A DNA stretch of 34,433 nt from a bacterium (lineage in GTDB: Bacteria > Actinomycetota > Acidimicrobiia > Acidimicrobiales > RAAP-2). Under the pieces are notes generated by a model. That model did no database searches. It saw nothing but the letters and a program-made list of their open reading frames with translations, and was not told where the DNA came from. Within the stretch, counting starts at the first letter, position 1, and the number at the start of each line of letters is the position of its first letter. Positions 34,374 through 34,433 of this stretch are shown here, one piece after another. Position numbers and translations under genes: made by a program. The stretch lies in NCBI GenBank assembly GCA_027365055.1, contig DAHXOD010000005.1, positions 1-34,433 on the forward strand. Reading direction: 5' to 3'.

Positions 34374-34433
34374 AGCCAGCCCACATCTCGATCGACCGGT
34401 TCAGGACCCGGTCCCCGCAGTCAGGTCGCCACC

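Overview
The window is a GC-rich stretch (roughly 70% by eye) of an actinobacterial chromosome. A complete Pup-proteasome locus, an F420 pathway gene (fbiC), many GTG starts and frequent ATGA/GTGA overlaps all point to Actinomycetota. Class Acidimicrobiia is my best guess from the gene mix, but that is inference. No rRNA, tRNA, CRISPR array, phage or insertion sequence was found.

Layout. 1-6311 (minus): the Pup-proteasome genes arc/mpa, dop, pup, prcB, prcA and pafA (pafA runs off the left edge). They tag, unfold, degrade and recycle proteins. 6603-6839 (plus): a small ferredoxin divergent from arc. 6868-8573 (minus): trmI behind three small membrane-protein genes. 8675-9127 (minus): a hot-dog thioesterase. 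9243-15029 (plus): tkt, tal, zwf and pgl of the pentose phosphate pathway. 15080-17545 (plus): fbiC, the FO synthase of F420 biosynthesis. 17635-18397: a pseudogene, followed by about 515 nt without a supported gene. 18913-20885 (minus): an acyl-CoA ligase with a coupled small helical protein. 21127-22065 (plus): a lysozyme-like plus NlpC/P60 wall hydrolase. 22128-23435 (plus): an Old Yellow Enzyme-type oxidoreductase. 23465-29594 (minus): gltB and gltD. 29739-32897 (plus): thiO, thiS, thiG and thiD for thiamine. 33290-34373 (plus): two small membrane proteins.

Two themes stand out beyond the housekeeping genes. First, short tandem repeats sit at gene boundaries. The G6P dehydrogenase carries an in-frame array of seven 15-bp and four 18-bp units that give it a roughly 65-residue Lys/Gly/Thr-rich repeat tail at the N-terminus. 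The thiG/thiD junction carries three 30-bp units, each holding a ribosome-binding site and a GTG start. Six 17-bp units lie behind thiD. Smaller two-copy duplications lie at the ferredoxin stop, the fbiC start, after the NlpC stop and upstream of the ferredoxin.

Second, at least eight genes (pafA, dop, thioesterase, tkt, fbiC, thiO and the last two genes) have a TANNNT -10 box ending 5-8 nt before the start codon, most often exactly 6. This suggests leaderless transcripts. At tkt and fbiC an inverted repeat abuts the -10 box, and at pafA a 12-bp palindrome covers it. These are candidate operator sites.
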